Shown here in pieces: positions 26,178-34,223 of a DNA stretch of 64,000 bases (its first letter is position 1; each line of letters starts with the position of its first letter). Origin of the DNA: Candidatus Magasanikbacteria bacterium RIFOXYC2_FULL_42_28 (GTDB lineage Bacteria; Patescibacteria; ABY1; Magasanikbacterales; GWA2-37-8); contig MFQZ01000005.1 in NCBI GenBank assembly GCA_001784435.1, forward strand, positions 48,312 through 112,311, given 5' to 3'. The notes under the pieces were generated by a model. That model was not told the DNA's origin. It saw only the letters and a list, made by a program, of their open reading frames with translations, and did no database searches. Both the position numbers and the translations under genes were made by a program.

Positions 26178-27297
26178 AAATTTCACTTTTTAATTCTTCC
26201 AACTTTTTCCGCGTCTCGCGCGAAATTTTTCTGGGCACGCGGATTTTTATTTTAACATAATGATCACCACGCGTGGTTCGACCTAAATGCGTGATGCCAT
26301 GACCTTTTATTTTTATTAATTGGCCGGATTCAACTCCTTCGGGAATCATTAAATTCACTGATCCGTCCAAGGTATTGACCGCGACTTTGTCACCCAATAC
26401 GGCTTGGCTAAAATTTATTTCTAAATCAGTATAAACATCAAAACCCTCGCGATGAAAATTTTTCTGTTGGCGAATATGCGCGCGCACGTACAAATCCCCT
26501 GTTCCACCACCATGAGGAGCGGCTTCGCCATAACCGGTTAAACGAATAGATTCACCTTCGTCTATGCCAGCCGGAATTTTTACATTTATTGTCGAAGATT
26601 TTGCCAAAATTCCATCGCCACCGCAATGTTTGCAGGGCTTGCCGGGTTTTTGGCCACGGCCTTGGCAATTCGGACACGCAGCTACGGTTTGCATCACGCC
26701 CAAAAAAGTTCGCTGTTGTTGGACAACTTGGCCTTGGCCTTTACAAGTGGCACAAGTATCTAATTTACTACCCGGCTCGCTACCAGAACCATTACAAACA
26801 TCGCAGGCGCTTTGTTTTCGTAAAGAAATTTCTTTTTCAATTCCAAACGCCGCTTCTTTTAAATCCAATTCAACATCAACTTGTATGTCACGACCACGTG
26901 CTTGCCCACCGCCACGACGAGAACGGCCACCGCCACCAAATCCAAACATATCGCCAAAAATATCACCGGCATCTTGTCCGCCAAAATTAAAAGAAAATCC
27001 GCTGTCGCCCCCGCCTTGACCGCCCCGACGAAACGCATTCATTATATCTTCCCAATTACCACCAGACGCGCCCCAACCACCTTGAGATTCAAAATCAGAA
27101 CCAAATTGATCGTATTTGGTTCGTTTATCAGCATCGTTTAAAACTTGAAAGGCCTCGTTTATTTCTTTAAACTTTTTTTCATCACCACCCGGTCGGTCCG
27201 GATGGTGCGTCATGGCCATTTTTTTAAACGCTTTTTTTATTTCATCGGCCGTGGCATTTTTTTCCAAGCCGAGTATTTTATAGTAATCTTTGGGCAC
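26176..27297 (-). CDS. dnaJ: Co-chaperone DnaJ (Hsp40, type I)
   Basis: It delivers substrates to DnaK and stimulates its ATPase. The J domain with HPDRPGG is at about 30-40, followed by a Gly/Phe-rich linker (about 75-130). The zinc domain has four CxxCxGxG repeats (CDVCNGSG, CATCKGQG, CPNCQGRG, CKHCGGDG). The C-terminal substrate domain (DLYVRAHIRQQ) follows. Length 373 is standard. It lies downstream of dnaK with a hypothetical gene between them, while grpE and hrcA are in a separate operon at 32-33 kb. Confidence 0.97.
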   Translation of the reverse strand: MPKDYYKILGLEKNATADEIKKAFKKMAMTHHPDRPGGDEKKFKEINEAFQVLNDADKRTKYDQFGSDFESQGGWGASGGNWEDIMNAFRRGGQGGGDSGFSFNFGGQDAGDIFGDMFGFGGGGRSRRGGGQARGRDIQVDVELDLKEAAFGIEKEISLRKQSACDVCNGSGSEPGSKLDTCATCKGQGQVVQQQRTFLGVMQTVAACPNCQGRGQKPGKPCKHCGGDGILAKSSTINVKIPAGIDEGESIRLTGYGEAAPHGGGTGDLYVRAHIRQQKNFHREGFDVYTDLEINFSQAVLGDKVAVNTLDGSVNLMIPEGVESGQLIKIKGHGITHLGRTTRGDHYVKIKIRVPRKISRETRKKLEELKSEI

Positions 27298-27332
27298 AAA
27301 AATAAATCAAAAAACTGTAAAAAAAGTAACTA

Positions 27333-27758
27333 CTAAATGGACAGCTTACTTTCTAAATCACGAACCATATCAAGTGCTTCTTGTTTGTCACTATCTTCTT
27401 TCAGATTAAAACTTTCAAGCGCCAACGGAGTAGTTATTGCGTTATTCACCCAAGCATAAAAACTACCAACCCCATCTTTCATACCATTAACCGTGCTTAC
27501 TGCTGTTACCAGAGTGTTCATGTGCACTATTAAAGCTGCGGAATTGCTAAGGTCAGCCGTATCAACCATAACCCTTAATTGGCGAACTACGCTCTTCATT
27601 TTTTGCCACATCAAATACTCTTTCGATGACAACTGATCCGGATCTATATGCGTAATATTTTTATTTTTACCAGCGGCAAAATCTTTCATAGCCTGAATTT
27701 CCATACGAAAATTAGCCAGCTCCTGTTCGCTAATTTCACGAGGCTCTTGATCTGTCAT
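27333..27758 (-). CDS. Hypothetical helical protein, 141 residues, between dnaK and dnaJ
   Basis: No family is recognised. It is acidic, all-helical by appearance and soluble (start MTDQEPREISEQELANFRM). It lies 58 bp after dnaK, past a palindromic terminator-like sequence, and 35 bp before dnaJ. The neighbours suggest co-expression with the chaperones but not a chaperone function. Confidence 0.7.
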   Translation of the reverse strand: MTDQEPREISEQELANFRMEIQAMKDFAAGKNKNITHIDPDQLSSKEYLMWQKMKSVVRQLRVMVDTADLSNSAALIVHMNTLVTAVSTVNGMKDGVGSFYAWVNNAITTPLALESFNLKEDSDKQEALDMVRDLESKLSI

Positions 27759-27773
27759 AAAATTATAATTATT

Positions 27774-27803
27774 TATATCATGATTTAAATCATGATATAT
27801 TTT
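27774..27803. terminator. Palindromic terminator-like element after dnaK
   Basis: ATATCATGATTT/AAATCATGATAT is a perfect palindrome of the class at 8751 and 56285. Its T-tract is weak on the minus strand, so read-through into the next genes is likely. Confidence 0.55.
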
Positions 27804-27816
27804 ACCACAAATTTAA

Positions 27817-29718
27817 TTATTTCACTACCTCGCCTTCGATTGGTCCATCGTCCTTCTTTGGCTCTTCACCACCTGGTTGCGCGCCCGGCTGACCACCTTG
27901 GGGTGGCTGTTGGGTTTGGTACATTTTCTGACCAACAACTTGCGCGGCCTTAGACAACGCCTCGGACGCTTTTTTAATCGCCTCCACATCATCCTTATCC
28001 TTTACCTCTTTCACCGCCTTCAAACCCTCTTCCACATTTTTCTTTTCTTCATCGGTAATCGCAATTTTTTTCTCTTCCACTTCTTTCATCATTTTTTCCG
28101 AAGTGTACACCATCGTATCGGCCAAATTGCGGGTCTCAATTAATTCTTGCTTTTTCTTGTCTTCATCCGCATGCGTTTCTGCTTCTTTTTTCATTTTTTC
28201 AATTTCTTCTTTTGATAATGCGGTTGAAGCAGTAATAGTAATTGACTGCTCTTTGTTAGTGGCTTTATCTTTGGCTTTTACCGATAAAATGCCATTAGCA
28301 TCAATATCAAAACTTACTTCAATTTGAGGCACACCACGCGGAGCTGGTGGAATACCATCTAACATAAATCGACCCAAAGTTTTGTTGTCAGTGGCCATCG
28401 GACGCTCGCCTTGCAACACGTGAATTTCTACGCCCGGTTGATTATCAGCCGCGGTGGAAAATGTTTGCGTTTTGGAAGTTGGGATCGTGGTGTTGCGTTC
28501 AATTAATCTGGTCATCACACTGCCCATTGTTTCCAAACCCAAAGACAACGGTGTCACATCTAACAACAAAATATCTTTGACATCGCCCCGCAAAACACCG
28601 CCTTGAACCGCCGCGCCAATCGCGACCACTTCGTCCGGATTCACACTGATGTTTGGTTTTTTATTGAAAAACTTTTCTACGGCCGCGAGTACCATTGGCA
28701 TGCGTGTCATCCCGCCGACCATCACGACTTCGTGCAAGTCCCCTACTTTTAATTTGGCGTCATCCAATGCCTTTTGCACCGGACCCATAGTTTTGGCAAC
28801 TAAATCCCCTACTAATTCTTCTAATTTAGAACGGGATAATTTCATTACCAAATGTTTCGGACCATCTACGCCGGAAGTGATAAACGGCTGATTGATTTCG
28901 GTTTCTTGCGAAGTGGATAATTCAATTTTGGCTTTTTCGGCCGCTTCTTTTATCCGTTGTAAGGCCAAATTGTCTTTACCCAAATCAATTCCTTGATCTT
29001 TTTTAAATTCATCCAAAATCCAGCGAATTAAAATTTGGTCAAAATCATCACCGCCCAAATGCGTGTCGCCGTTGGTAGACAAAACCTGAACATTGTCCGG
29101 CGCTACTTCCAAAATGGAAATATCAAAAGTGCCGCCACCCAAATCATACACCGCGATTTTTTGTTCAATTTTTTTATCAAAACCATAAGCCAAAGCCGCC
29201 GCCGTTGGTTCGTTCACAATACGCAAAACATTCAAACCGGCAATCGCGCCCGCGTCTTTGGTGGCTTGGCGCTGGGCATCATCAAAATATGCTGGTACGG
29301 TGATTACCGCATCAGTAATTTTTTCACCAATACGTTCTTCGGCATCAGCTTTCATCTTTTGCAAAATCATTGCAGAAATTTCTTGCGGGGAATGATCTTT
29401 GTCACCCATTTTAATTTTTACCCCATCACCGGATTGAACAATTTTGTAAGGCATCAATTTTAAATCACGCTGAACTTCGGCATCGGTAAAACGACGGCCG
29501 ATAAGACGTTTGATAGAATACAAAGTGTTTTCCGGATTGGTAACGGCCTGCCGTTTGGCTAATTGCCCAGCCAGTCGTTCGCCGGATTTGTTAATCGCAA
29601 CCATAGATGGCGTGGTGCGCGCGCCTTCTTTATTTTCCAACACCTTGGGCTGGCCACCTTCGATAATGGCCATGCAAGAGTTAGTGGTGCCGAGGTCGAT
29701 GCCGAGTACTTTTGACAT
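27817..29718 (-). CDS. dnaK: Chaperone DnaK (Hsp70)
   Basis: ATP-dependent folding chaperone. The nucleotide-binding domain has GIDLGTTNSCMAI at the N-terminus, AVITVPAYFDDAQRQATKDA, and the phosphate-2 loop AVYDLGGGTFDISIL. The linker reads DILLLDVTPLSLG, followed by the substrate-binding domain and lid. The C-terminal tail is Pro/Gly/Gln-rich and ends GEVVK. At 633 residues it has family length. No CIRCE-like operator lies directly upstream, unlike the hrcA operon. A membrane-protein gene ends 15 bp upstream. Confidence 0.98.
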   Translation of the reverse strand: MSKVLGIDLGTTNSCMAIIEGGQPKVLENKEGARTTPSMVAINKSGERLAGQLAKRQAVTNPENTLYSIKRLIGRRFTDAEVQRDLKLMPYKIVQSGDGVKIKMGDKDHSPQEISAMILQKMKADAEERIGEKITDAVITVPAYFDDAQRQATKDAGAIAGLNVLRIVNEPTAAALAYGFDKKIEQKIAVYDLGGGTFDISILEVAPDNVQVLSTNGDTHLGGDDFDQILIRWILDEFKKDQGIDLGKDNLALQRIKEAAEKAKIELSTSQETEINQPFITSGVDGPKHLVMKLSRSKLEELVGDLVAKTMGPVQKALDDAKLKVGDLHEVVMVGGMTRMPMVLAAVEKFFNKKPNISVNPDEVVAIGAAVQGGVLRGDVKDILLLDVTPLSLGLETMGSVMTRLIERNTTIPTSKTQTFSTAADNQPGVEIHVLQGERPMATDNKTLGRFMLDGIPPAPRGVPQIEVSFDIDANGILSVKAKDKATNKEQSITITASTALSKEEIEKMKKEAETHADEDKKKQELIETRNLADTMVYTSEKMMKEVEEKKIAITDEEKKNVEEGLKAVKEVKDKDDVEAIKKASEALSKAAQVVGQKMYQTQQPPQGGQPGAQPGGEEPKKDDGPIEGEVVK

Positions 29719-29733
29719 ATGTGTTTATGTTAA

Positions 29734-30363
29734 TTAAATATTAATTAAATTATTTTTTTTAGTATTCAAAATTTTATGTTCTGTACGAATACTTAATAAG
29801 TTTAATGATCTATTAGTGCTAATGGAGTCTAACAAAATTAATAAAAATATTGGTAATAAATACAATGGATAAAATATTGAATAAAAACCTATTATAAATA
29901 ATAAACCGTCCAAAAATATATAGTGGTAATTAAGTCTGTCTCTATGTGTTTGCAAAATTATATTATTTGATATGTATTCAAATTCATCACAAATAGTAAT
30001 TTCACTTTGTCTAGTTGTAATTATCGCAAATTCTTTATTTTTTACATAATAATTTCTCAATCTAACAAGAGTGCCTGGCCCCAATCGGACTAGAGCATCT
30101 AATGAAATCACAAAACGCGAAATTTGACTACCAAATGCCGATGCTAATCTTCCAATAGAATAAGATATTGATATATAAAATATAGTGACTAAAAATGGCT
30201 GAAATGGACTATCTTTAAATAATAAATAAACTAAATTACTAGGTAGCAAATTTAAAAATAACAGAGAAAAAATAATAACATTCCCTATAATAAAATACAA
30301 AACATCTATAAAAAAACCATGGGGTTTTAAATAGTTAGCCACATCTTTAATTTCTTGATTCAT
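29734..30363 (-). CDS. Hypothetical membrane protein, 209 residues
   Basis: No family is recognised. Four hydrophobic segments are arranged as two pairs, at about residues 18-52 (two helices with a short turn), 62-80 and 150-185. A hydrophilic middle (about 95-145) carries CDEFEYISNN and a basic RDRLNYH. The codons are very A/T-rich compared with dnaK downstream. It begins 4 bp after the small membrane-protein gene on the same strand, so the two form a pair. Confidence 0.7.
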   Translation of the reverse strand: MNQEIKDVANYLKPHGFFIDVLYFIIGNVIIFSLLFLNLLPSNLVYLLFKDSPFQPFLVTIFYISISYSIGRLASAFGSQISRFVISLDALVRLGPGTLVRLRNYYVKNKEFAIITTRQSEITICDEFEYISNNIILQTHRDRLNYHYIFLDGLLFIIGFYSIFYPLYLLPIFLLILLDSISTNRSLNLLSIRTEHKILNTKKNNLINI

Positions 30364-30367
30364 AAAA

Positions 30368-30604
30368 TCATTTTTTATTTTTATTCATCCCGAAACTAAA
30401 ACCAGTTATTAAAGCAAAGTATGTAAAAAATAACCACCCCCAGTAATCTGTATCGCCCCAATATAAAATATCAGAATTGCGCGATAAACTCTGAAAAACT
30501 CCAGCCCAAATTGCGGATGCCAAGTAAAATCCACCCCATTCTTTCAAGTGGTGTTTGAATACCGCCCAGATGGCAACCAATATATCTATAAAAGTTTTAA
30601 ACAT
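30368..30604 (-). CDS. Small membrane protein, 78 residues
   Basis: Unknown function. Two hydrophobic stretches (about 5-18 and 55-72) flank a Trp-rich loop (YWGDTDYWGW). It is paired with the 209-residue membrane protein that follows 4 bp later. Together they may form a membrane complex, but I recognise neither. Confidence 0.6.
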   Translation of the reverse strand: MFKTFIDILVAIWAVFKHHLKEWGGFYLASAIWAGVFQSLSRNSDILYWGDTDYWGWLFFTYFALITGFSFGMNKNKK

Positions 30605-30638
30605 ATACTAATAAATTTCTCCAATTTAACCACTTTAA

Positions 30639-30676
30639 GGGATTCCTCGTCGGCGCGAGCCTCGCTCGGAATGACA
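30639..30676. repeat. Family-1 repeat fragment
   Basis: GGGATTCCTCGTCGG, then GAGCCTCGCTCGGAATGACA, is a half copy of the dispersed repeat, upstream of the candidate small RNA. Confidence 0.75.
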
Positions 30677-30688
30677 GTCGCCACCCCC

Positions 30689-30717
30689 TTAACAAACCTT
30701 CTTTTTCTTGATATACT
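30689..30717 (+). promoter_or_regulatory. Promoter of the candidate small RNA
   Basis: TTAACA at 30689-30694, 17 bp, then TATACT at 30712-30717 preceded by TG (extended -10). No open reading frame follows on this strand, so it would drive an untranslated RNA. Confidence 0.7.
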
Positions 30718-30723
30718 ATATTT

Positions 30724-30845
30724 ATCACGATGAGAGGAGGTTCATAAGGTTTCGTCCTTATGTAATTGCCTCTCCAATCGAATTATCATCATAAGAGGAC
30801 CACCAAAGGGTTTTATCCCGCGGGAATGCCTCTTTTTTATTTTTC
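30724..30845 (+). ncRNA. Candidate small RNA with two tandem similar hairpins
   Basis: From the predicted start near 30724 there are two consecutive stem-loops with the same plan. Hairpin 1 has GAGAGG/CCTCTC (30732-30737 with 30769-30774) and inner ATAAGG/CCTTAT (30744-30749 with 30756-30761). Hairpin 2 has AAGAGG/CCTCTT (30793-30798 with 30829-30834) and an inner GGG/CCC. Both start AGAGGA and end ATGCCTCT or ATTGCCTCT. Hairpin 2 runs into TTTTTTATTTTT and acts as a terminator. It faces the 3' end of queF. No known RNA family is recognised. Confidence 0.6.
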
Positions 30846-31334
30846 TTCTCTTCCATTAACATACGCCCTGATTATACCTGAATCATCCTTGGTAAAATAA
30901 GTTTCATCGTCATCAAATCCTTCGCTGTTTGTCGCTTTATTTCCCATCTTCCACCGCGCGCTAATTGCAATCCCACCGCGCGTATTAAATATCACTTCCA
31001 CTTCGCATTTTTTTGGTTTTACAAACTTTACAAAATCATTGCCAATGTCCACGGCCAAATGTTCGTGGAACACGCCCACTTCGCGAAATGTTTCCAGATA
31101 TAATTTCATTGACTTTGATTCTACCACATATTTATTCGGCACATAGGTAATCAAAATTTCGGCGTAATCTGGCTGACCCGTCAAAGGACAACGACAGGTA
31201 AATTCGGTGCAGTGCAATTCCACTTCCAAATTTTGCCCGGAGTGATTGGGAAAAACTTCGAGCGTCCGTGCCGGTTTGGCACTGCCTTTGCCTAATTGAG
31301 TTAATTTTTTTAAATCTTCTTTGGTTGTTGGCAT
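30837..31334 (-). CDS. queF: NADPH-dependent 7-cyano-7-deazaguanine reductase QueF
   Basis: It reduces preQ0 to preQ1 in queuosine biosynthesis. The catalytic Cys49 is in FTCRCPLTGQPD and the partner Asp56 follows seven residues later, as in the B. subtilis-type enzyme. The ESKSMKLYLETFR segment and FHEHLAV are family hallmarks. Length 165 matches the short, unimodular QueF type. It is 3 bp downstream of the yhhQ-like transporter and is last in the hrcA-grpE-yhhQ-queF unit. Confidence 0.95.
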   Translation of the reverse strand: MPTTKEDLKKLTQLGKGSAKPARTLEVFPNHSGQNLEVELHCTEFTCRCPLTGQPDYAEILITYVPNKYVVESKSMKLYLETFREVGVFHEHLAVDIGNDFVKFVKPKKCEVEVIFNTRGGIAISARWKMGNKATNSEGFDDDETYFTKDDSGIIRAYVNGREEK

Positions 31335-31337
31335 ATT

Positions 31338-32003
31338 TTAAAGTGCTAACGGATTAAATTTAGTTTCAGTGTCGTAAACATCAACACCTTCTTTTTTCTT
31401 TAGCAAGCTGACAAAATAATAAGTGAACGGCGTGGAGACTGTTTCAAATAAAACTTTAAAAATCCATTGCGTCAAAATCAAACCGCCCAAAACTCCGACC
31501 GGCATCACGCCCCAAAAAGCCAAACTGATAAAAATCAAAGAATCCAAACCTTCACCCACGACAGTAGAACCAATCGTGCGCGCCCACAAATGTTTACCTT
31601 GGGTTTTAATTTTCATTTTGGATAGCAACATTGAATTGACAAATTGGCCGACTAAATAGGCGCTAAACGAAGCGACGAGTAAGCGCGGAGTAAATCCTAA
31701 AATTTGCTCAAAGGCGGTCTGATTAGCGAAAAACGGCGCGGACGGAATTTTAATACTGATATAAATGGCGACGACCGCGAGTAAATTACAGGCAAAACCG
31801 GTCCAAATGGCGCGCCGCGCGGCCGCGTAGCCATACACTTCGGTTAAAATATCACCAATTATATAGGTAATGGGGAATAAAATTACGGCCACCGGTAAAA
31901 AATAACTGCCGAACGCGCCGATTTTAACGGCGATGATGTTGGAAATAATTAGACAGGTAACAAAGAGCGCGGAAATTAACTGATAAAATTTTGAATTGGA
32001 CAT
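31338..32003 (-). CDS. yhhQ: Queuosine-precursor transporter, YhhQ/VUT family
   Basis: An integral membrane protein of 221 residues with about six helices. It has the VUT-family pattern FPITYIIGDILTEVYGYAAARRAIW near residue 45, and later SKMKIKTQGKHLWARTIGSTVVGEGLDSLIF. YhhQ imports preQ0 or preQ1, and the adjacent queF fits that substrate. It starts 14 bp after grpE. No other queuosine genes (queC, queD, queE, tgt) are in this window, so the cell may salvage rather than make preQ0. Confidence 0.9.
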   Translation of the reverse strand: MSNSKFYQLISALFVTCLIISNIIAVKIGAFGSYFLPVAVILFPITYIIGDILTEVYGYAAARRAIWTGFACNLLAVVAIYISIKIPSAPFFANQTAFEQILGFTPRLLVASFSAYLVGQFVNSMLLSKMKIKTQGKHLWARTIGSTVVGEGLDSLIFISLAFWGVMPVGVLGGLILTQWIFKVLFETVSTPFTYYFVSLLKKKEGVDVYDTETKFNPLAL

Positions 32004-32017
32004 AGATTATTAATAAA

Positions 32018-32608
32018 TTATTTAGTAATAATTACTCTAGCGACTTTCAATACTTTGCCGCCGATTATATAGCCACCATCTACTTCTCTTAAAATTTCAC
32101 CATGTTCTTTGTCCTCAATTTCTTCATCACCCACGGCTTCATGTTTAGTCGGATCAAATTTTTCACCGACTGTTTTTATTTCTTCCACACCGTGCGCGGA
32201 TAAAACATCCCCAAATTGTTTTTTGATATATTCAATTCCTTGCGCCCAACTCTCCCACCCCCTCTTTATCTCCCCCTCGGGCAGTGGGAGAGAGCCACTG
32301 ACCGCGAACGCTTTTTTAAAATTATCGTAAACCGGAATAAACTCTTCCAAAATTTGCGCTTCGCTCATTCGCACCCATTCACCGCGACGCTTTTCCGTTT
32401 CAGTTTGTAAATTTTTGTAATCAGCCAAAGCGCGTTGCCAACCGAATTTATATTCGTCGCGCTCTTTTTCTAATCCTTCGCAATTTTGGCATTTTTTATG
32501 AAAAAAAGATTTTTTGATTGGCTCTGGTTCGGCCACAGCTTCGTCTTGAACTATATCAATTTGTTCTGCTTGTTCTTCATCTTTTTCGATTTTTGGTTCG
32601 TCAGACAT
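32018..32608 (-). CDS. grpE: Nucleotide exchange factor GrpE
   Basis: It releases ADP from DnaK. The acidic N-terminus, the long coiled coil (about 45-95, ALADYKNLQTETEKRRGEW) and the C-terminal beta domain (GEKFDPTKHEAVG, then GYIIGGKVLKVARVIITK) are present. A Cys pair (KKCQNCEGLEK) near residue 42 is unusual. About 15 residues (GSLPLPEGEIKRGWES) interrupt the helix before WAQGIEYIKKQF and come from an in-frame family-2 repeat at 32250-32300. It is 3 bp after hrcA. Confidence 0.95.
   Translation of the reverse strand: MSDEPKIEKDEEQAEQIDIVQDEAVAEPEPIKKSFFHKKCQNCEGLEKERDEYKFGWQRALADYKNLQTETEKRRGEWVRMSEAQILEEFIPVYDNFKKAFAVSGSLPLPEGEIKRGWESWAQGIEYIKKQFGDVLSAHGVEEIKTVGEKFDPTKHEAVGDEEIEDKEHGEILREVDGGYIIGGKVLKVARVIITK
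32250..32300. repeat. Family-2 repeat inside grpE
   Basis: CTCTCCCACCCCCTCTTTAT, then CTCCCCCTCGGGCAGTGGGA, is a C-rich/G-rich hairpin of family 2. It is translated in frame in grpE as a short insert and leaves the flanking GrpE sequence intact. Confidence 0.75.
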
Positions 32609-32611
32609 ACA

Positions 32612-33292
32612 TTAAATTAATTCCTTAATTTTATTCATTAACGCGTAATTGCGGGCGTAATCCATGCGCATGGGCCCGAGTAGTATCAATAAGCTTTCAT
32701 CACCAAAGCGAAACGCCGCCACGGACAATAAATTACCAAAACCATGCTCGGGGCCAAAAAAATATTTTATTTCGGTGGTTACTTCGTCCGAAAAATTTTC
32801 CAAACAATCTTCACAGTGGTCAAAAATTTGCGTTACGTCAGCAACAAGCGCCAACTCGGAAAATTCCGGCTGAGAAAATAAATTGGAGAGACCGGTATAA
32901 TACACCTGATCGGGAGAAAATGCCAATATCGCCGTAGCGTTGGAAAGCGCTGTTAAATTTTTTACTAAAACTTTTTGCGCGTTTTCTTTATCCGTGTCCG
33001 CCGAAACGCTCATCCCAAAAACATCGTTGTCTTTTTTGGTTAATTTTGCGCGTGCTAAATCCAAATTTTTCAAATAATAGCGATAGCCCTTTTCGGTTGG
33101 GATTCGGCCGGCTGAAGTATGGGGATGTCTTAGATACCCCTGCTCTTCTAACTCGCGTAGTTCGTTGCGCACGGTGGCCTCTCCCCTGCCTAAATCACAC
33201 TTTTCTACCAAAAAACGCGAGCCAATTGGTTCGGCCGTTTTAATATGGGTTTTAATGACGAGGTTTAAGAGTTCAGAGAGACGTTTTTCCAT
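32612..33292 (-). CDS. hrcA: Heat-inducible transcription repressor HrcA (short form)
   Basis: It represses chaperone genes by binding CIRCE. The N-terminal winged-helix domain is clear: LLNLVIKTHIKTAEPIGSRF, then GEATVRNELRELEEQGYLRHPHTSAGRIPTEKGYRYY. The rest (to residue 226) is a GAF-like domain that is shorter than in the usual roughly 340-residue HrcA. It heads the hrcA-grpE-yhhQ-queF operon. Its own promoter carries a CIRCE-like operator, so it is presumably autoregulated. Confidence 0.92.
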   Translation of the reverse strand: MEKRLSELLNLVIKTHIKTAEPIGSRFLVEKCDLGRGEATVRNELRELEEQGYLRHPHTSAGRIPTEKGYRYYLKNLDLARAKLTKKDNDVFGMSVSADTDKENAQKVLVKNLTALSNATAILAFSPDQVYYTGLSNLFSQPEFSELALVADVTQIFDHCEDCLENFSDEVTTEIKYFFGPEHGFGNLLSVAAFRFGDESLLILLGPMRMDYARNYALMNKIKELI

Positions 33293-33318
33293 ATTATCAG
33301 CGCATTTTCGCTAAAAAA

Positions 33319-33345
33319 TTATCACTCATACTGTATGAGTGATAA
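33319..33345 (-). promoter_or_regulatory. CIRCE-like operator of the hrcA operon
   Basis: A perfect 9-N9-9 inverted repeat, TTATCACTC-N9-GAGTGATAA, one base per half-site away from consensus CIRCE (TTAGCACTC-N9-GAGTGCTAA). It overlaps the -10 end and the predicted transcription start of hrcA, the usual position for HrcA repression. No second copy was found before dnaK or dnaJ. Confidence 0.9.
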
Positions 33346-33389
33346 TATATACCTATTTAAATTTTTCGTCAAGAAGGAAGTTATCCACA
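33344..33389 (-). promoter_or_regulatory. hrcA promoter with upstream TGTGGATAA box
   Basis: Read on the minus strand: TGTGGATAA (33389-33381), an 8-bp gap, TTGACG (33372-33367), 17 bp, then TATATT (33349-33344), which abuts the CIRCE-like operator. The box is a perfect DnaA-box sequence in the same orientation as at the other box-bearing promoters. Confidence 0.82.
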
Positions 33390-33540
33390 GCGCTTCGCCT
33401 TCGGCTACGCCCTGTAAACTTTACTCTATATTTAATTTATTAGTAGTATGGTTTACCGGGCGCAACGCAGTGAAGCCGGGCCCTGTAAACTTTATATTCC
33501 AAACAAAAAATTTATGGTGCGTAGCGTAGCGAAGAATCCA
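33390..33540. other. Gene-free gap with short direct repeats
   Basis: This gap holds two direct copies of CCCTGTAAACTTTA (near 33411 and 33481), a GTTTACCGGGC block between them, and a GCGTAGCGTAGCGAAG motif. I see no gene or clear terminator. The repeats may be remnants of a small element. Confidence 0.5.
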
Positions 33541-34116
33541 TTAATTCATCGCAATCTGCGAAATCTCGCTTAACAAGCAGTTTTCAACATAAATACCGCG
33601 CGCGTAAAAAATGCGTTCTAACTCGTTTTTTAATTCGGTTTCTACCGCGTCACGTTTTGGGCCGATAATATCAGTGTAATCAAACCGTGAAAATACCATG
33701 CGCATACGACTTCTGATTGTCGGACGGACAATTTTGGCCACAAAATCTTCGCCAATAGTTTGCCAAATACTCGGAATCTGGTGCACATCTAAACGCAATA
33801 AAATTGTGCCTTCCACGGCCACGCGCTTGCCATCTTGCGTAACAGCCGCGGTTGGAATATCACCCAAAGCCCGTTCATTTTCCGGTTTAAATTGGCGGTT
33901 AATGCCGTATTCCAAGGTCTGGACATTAAACAATTTGGCCTTTTGCCAAAATGGAATTTTTAAATGCAACCCGGGGGTCAAAACCTTTTTTAGCACTCCT
34001 CTGCCCATATCATAAACACAGGCCACATAGCCCGGCGGGACGTAAATAAAAAAACCTTTTAAAACATCTTCGACGACGAAAGAATACATTAATTTGTCAA
34101 GAGAATCACCGGCCAT
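33541..34116 (-). CDS. SPFH/prohibitin-like domain protein
   Basis: A 191-residue protein made almost only of an SPFH (band 7) domain: FFIYVPPGYVACVYDMGRGVLKKVLTPGLHLKIPFWQKAKLFNVQT, then VTQDGKRVAVEGTILLRLD, and a C-terminal KNELERIFYARGIYVENCLL. It lacks the usual N-terminal membrane helix and the long C-terminal coiled coil. The gene ends ISQIAMN, so it may be a minimal form. It lies about 107 bp downstream of yidC, with a repeat between. Confidence 0.85.
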   Translation of the reverse strand: MAGDSLDKLMYSFVVEDVLKGFFIYVPPGYVACVYDMGRGVLKKVLTPGLHLKIPFWQKAKLFNVQTLEYGINRQFKPENERALGDIPTAAVTQDGKRVAVEGTILLRLDVHQIPSIWQTIGEDFVAKIVRPTIRSRMRMVFSRFDYTDIIGPKRDAVETELKNELERIFYARGIYVENCLLSEISQIAMN

Positions 34117-34135
34117 ATATAAAATATTTATTTAC

Positions 34136-34211
34136 TGTCATTCCGATGAAAATCGGAATCTCTGTTGACTTACAAATTGGACAGGGATCCCGATTTTCAT
34201 CGGGATGACAA
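34136..34211. repeat. Family-1 repeat with long perfect arms
   Basis: GTCATTCCGATGAAAATCGG, then GATCCCGATTTTCATCGGGA. The outer arms pair across a roughly 30-nt loop. It lies between yidC and the SPFH gene and could fold as a hairpin in the transcript. Confidence 0.8.
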
Positions 34212-34223
34212 TTAATTGGATTA

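Noticed and set aside
26564..27019. Plus-strand frames opposite dnaJ
   Set aside because: They mirror the Gly-rich and Cys-rich parts of dnaJ and have no start signals or family features.
30724..30845. preQ1 riboswitch near the queuosine genes
   Set aside because: The structure is downstream of queF on the opposite strand, and the loop sequences do not fit preQ1 classes. It does not precede yhhQ or queF.
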